Translations under genes and position numbers: made by a program | In this document: positions 5,395-5,548 of the stretch, one piece after another | Position numbering within the stretch: position 1 is the stretch's first letter | How the letters are laid out: each line of letters starts with the position of its first letter | Assembly: GCA_005809115.1 (NCBI GenBank) | Contig: SYLK01000393.1 | Coordinates: 1-5,548, forward strand | DNA length: 5,548 bases | Direction: 5' to 3' | Source: Planctomyces sp. | Lineage (GTDB): Bacteria; Planctomycetota; Planctomycetia; Planctomycetales; Planctomycetaceae | Notes under the pieces: generated by a model | What the model was told of the DNA's origin: nothing | Database searches by the model: none | What the model saw: the letters and a program-made list of their open reading frames with translations, nothing else

Positions 5395-5548
5395 AGAGCC
5401 TTGGACAGCCGAGCCTGGCGGTACCACCTGTCGACAACGGCTGGGTGGTGAGCACGGTACTTGCAGCAGGTCTCAGCAGTATTTGCAGCAGGTCTCAGCA
5501 GTGGTGGGCGAATTACGAACCCATGACAAAACCTGCGTGAGCCGTGAC
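5395..5548. other. Right edge downstream of the FHA gene; no gene seen
   Basis: No coding region can be supported here. A weak hairpin, ACCACC (5423-5428) with GGTGGT (5444-5449), surrounds a loop that holds the palindrome TGTCGACA (5429-5436). It has no T run, so it is only a poor candidate for ending FHA transcription. The 22-base tandem repeat follows. Confidence 0.4.
5457..5500. repeat. Two tandem copies of a 22-base repeat
   Basis: Copy one is 5457-5478 and copy two is 5479-5500, with one difference (C at 5460 versus T at 5482). The shared core is TTGCAGCAGGTCTCAGCAGT, at 5461-5480 and 5483-5502. The repeat lies 62 bases after the FHA stop and outside any gene I can support. Twenty-two bases is close to two turns of the helix, which would put both copies on the same face for a binding protein. 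A simple replication-slippage duplication is equally possible. Confidence 0.8.

Noticed and set aside
5255..5455. 66-codon minus-strand open frame at the right end
   Set aside because: It overlaps the end of the FHA gene, starts from a weak GTG, and shows no domain or coding character.

Overview
The window looks like chromosomal DNA of a planctomycete. This is an inference from gene content, since no marker gene is present. The DNA is moderately GC-rich. It carries an FHA protein with an acidic, low-complexity C-terminal half and a poly-arginine end, a very small BON-domain protein, a Uma2-type nuclease-fold protein and a lipoprotein FKBP isomerase, a mix that fits that phylum. There is no sign of phage, insertion sequence, CRISPR, tRNA or rRNA.

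Layout. Two genes lie on the plus strand at the left: a Uma2-family protein (79-663) and, after a hairpin-rich 284-base gap, a small coiled-coil protein of unknown function (948-1238). The second gene converges on a minus-strand block, with only seven bases between the stop codons. In transcription order the block is rarA (4417 to 3068), a PAP2-family membrane phosphatase (3084 to 2377, overlapping the rarA end by 17 bases), a 76-residue BON-domain protein (2109 to 1879) and an FKBP-type peptidyl-prolyl isomerase lipoprotein (1791 to 1246). A 221-base divergent intergenic region separates rarA from a plus-strand FHA-domain gene (4639-5394). The last 154 bases hold no gene, but they contain two copies of a 22-base tandem repeat.

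How the genes may work together. rarA and the PAP2 gene are very probably co-transcribed and translationally coupled, although their products work in different places: RarA at stalled replication forks, PAP2 in the membrane on lipid-linked or other phosphates. The BON and FKBP genes follow on the same strand after gaps of 267 and 87 bases and may or may not share the transcript. The FKBP protein should act outside the cytoplasmic membrane, and the FHA protein should bind phosphothreonine in the cytoplasm. I see no evidence that the genes form one pathway. Most of the window is ordinary housekeeping and accessory content. The points most worth a second look are the charge-patterned FHA protein, the structured leader before the coiled-coil gene, the 22-base tandem repeat and the start-site question of the BON gene.
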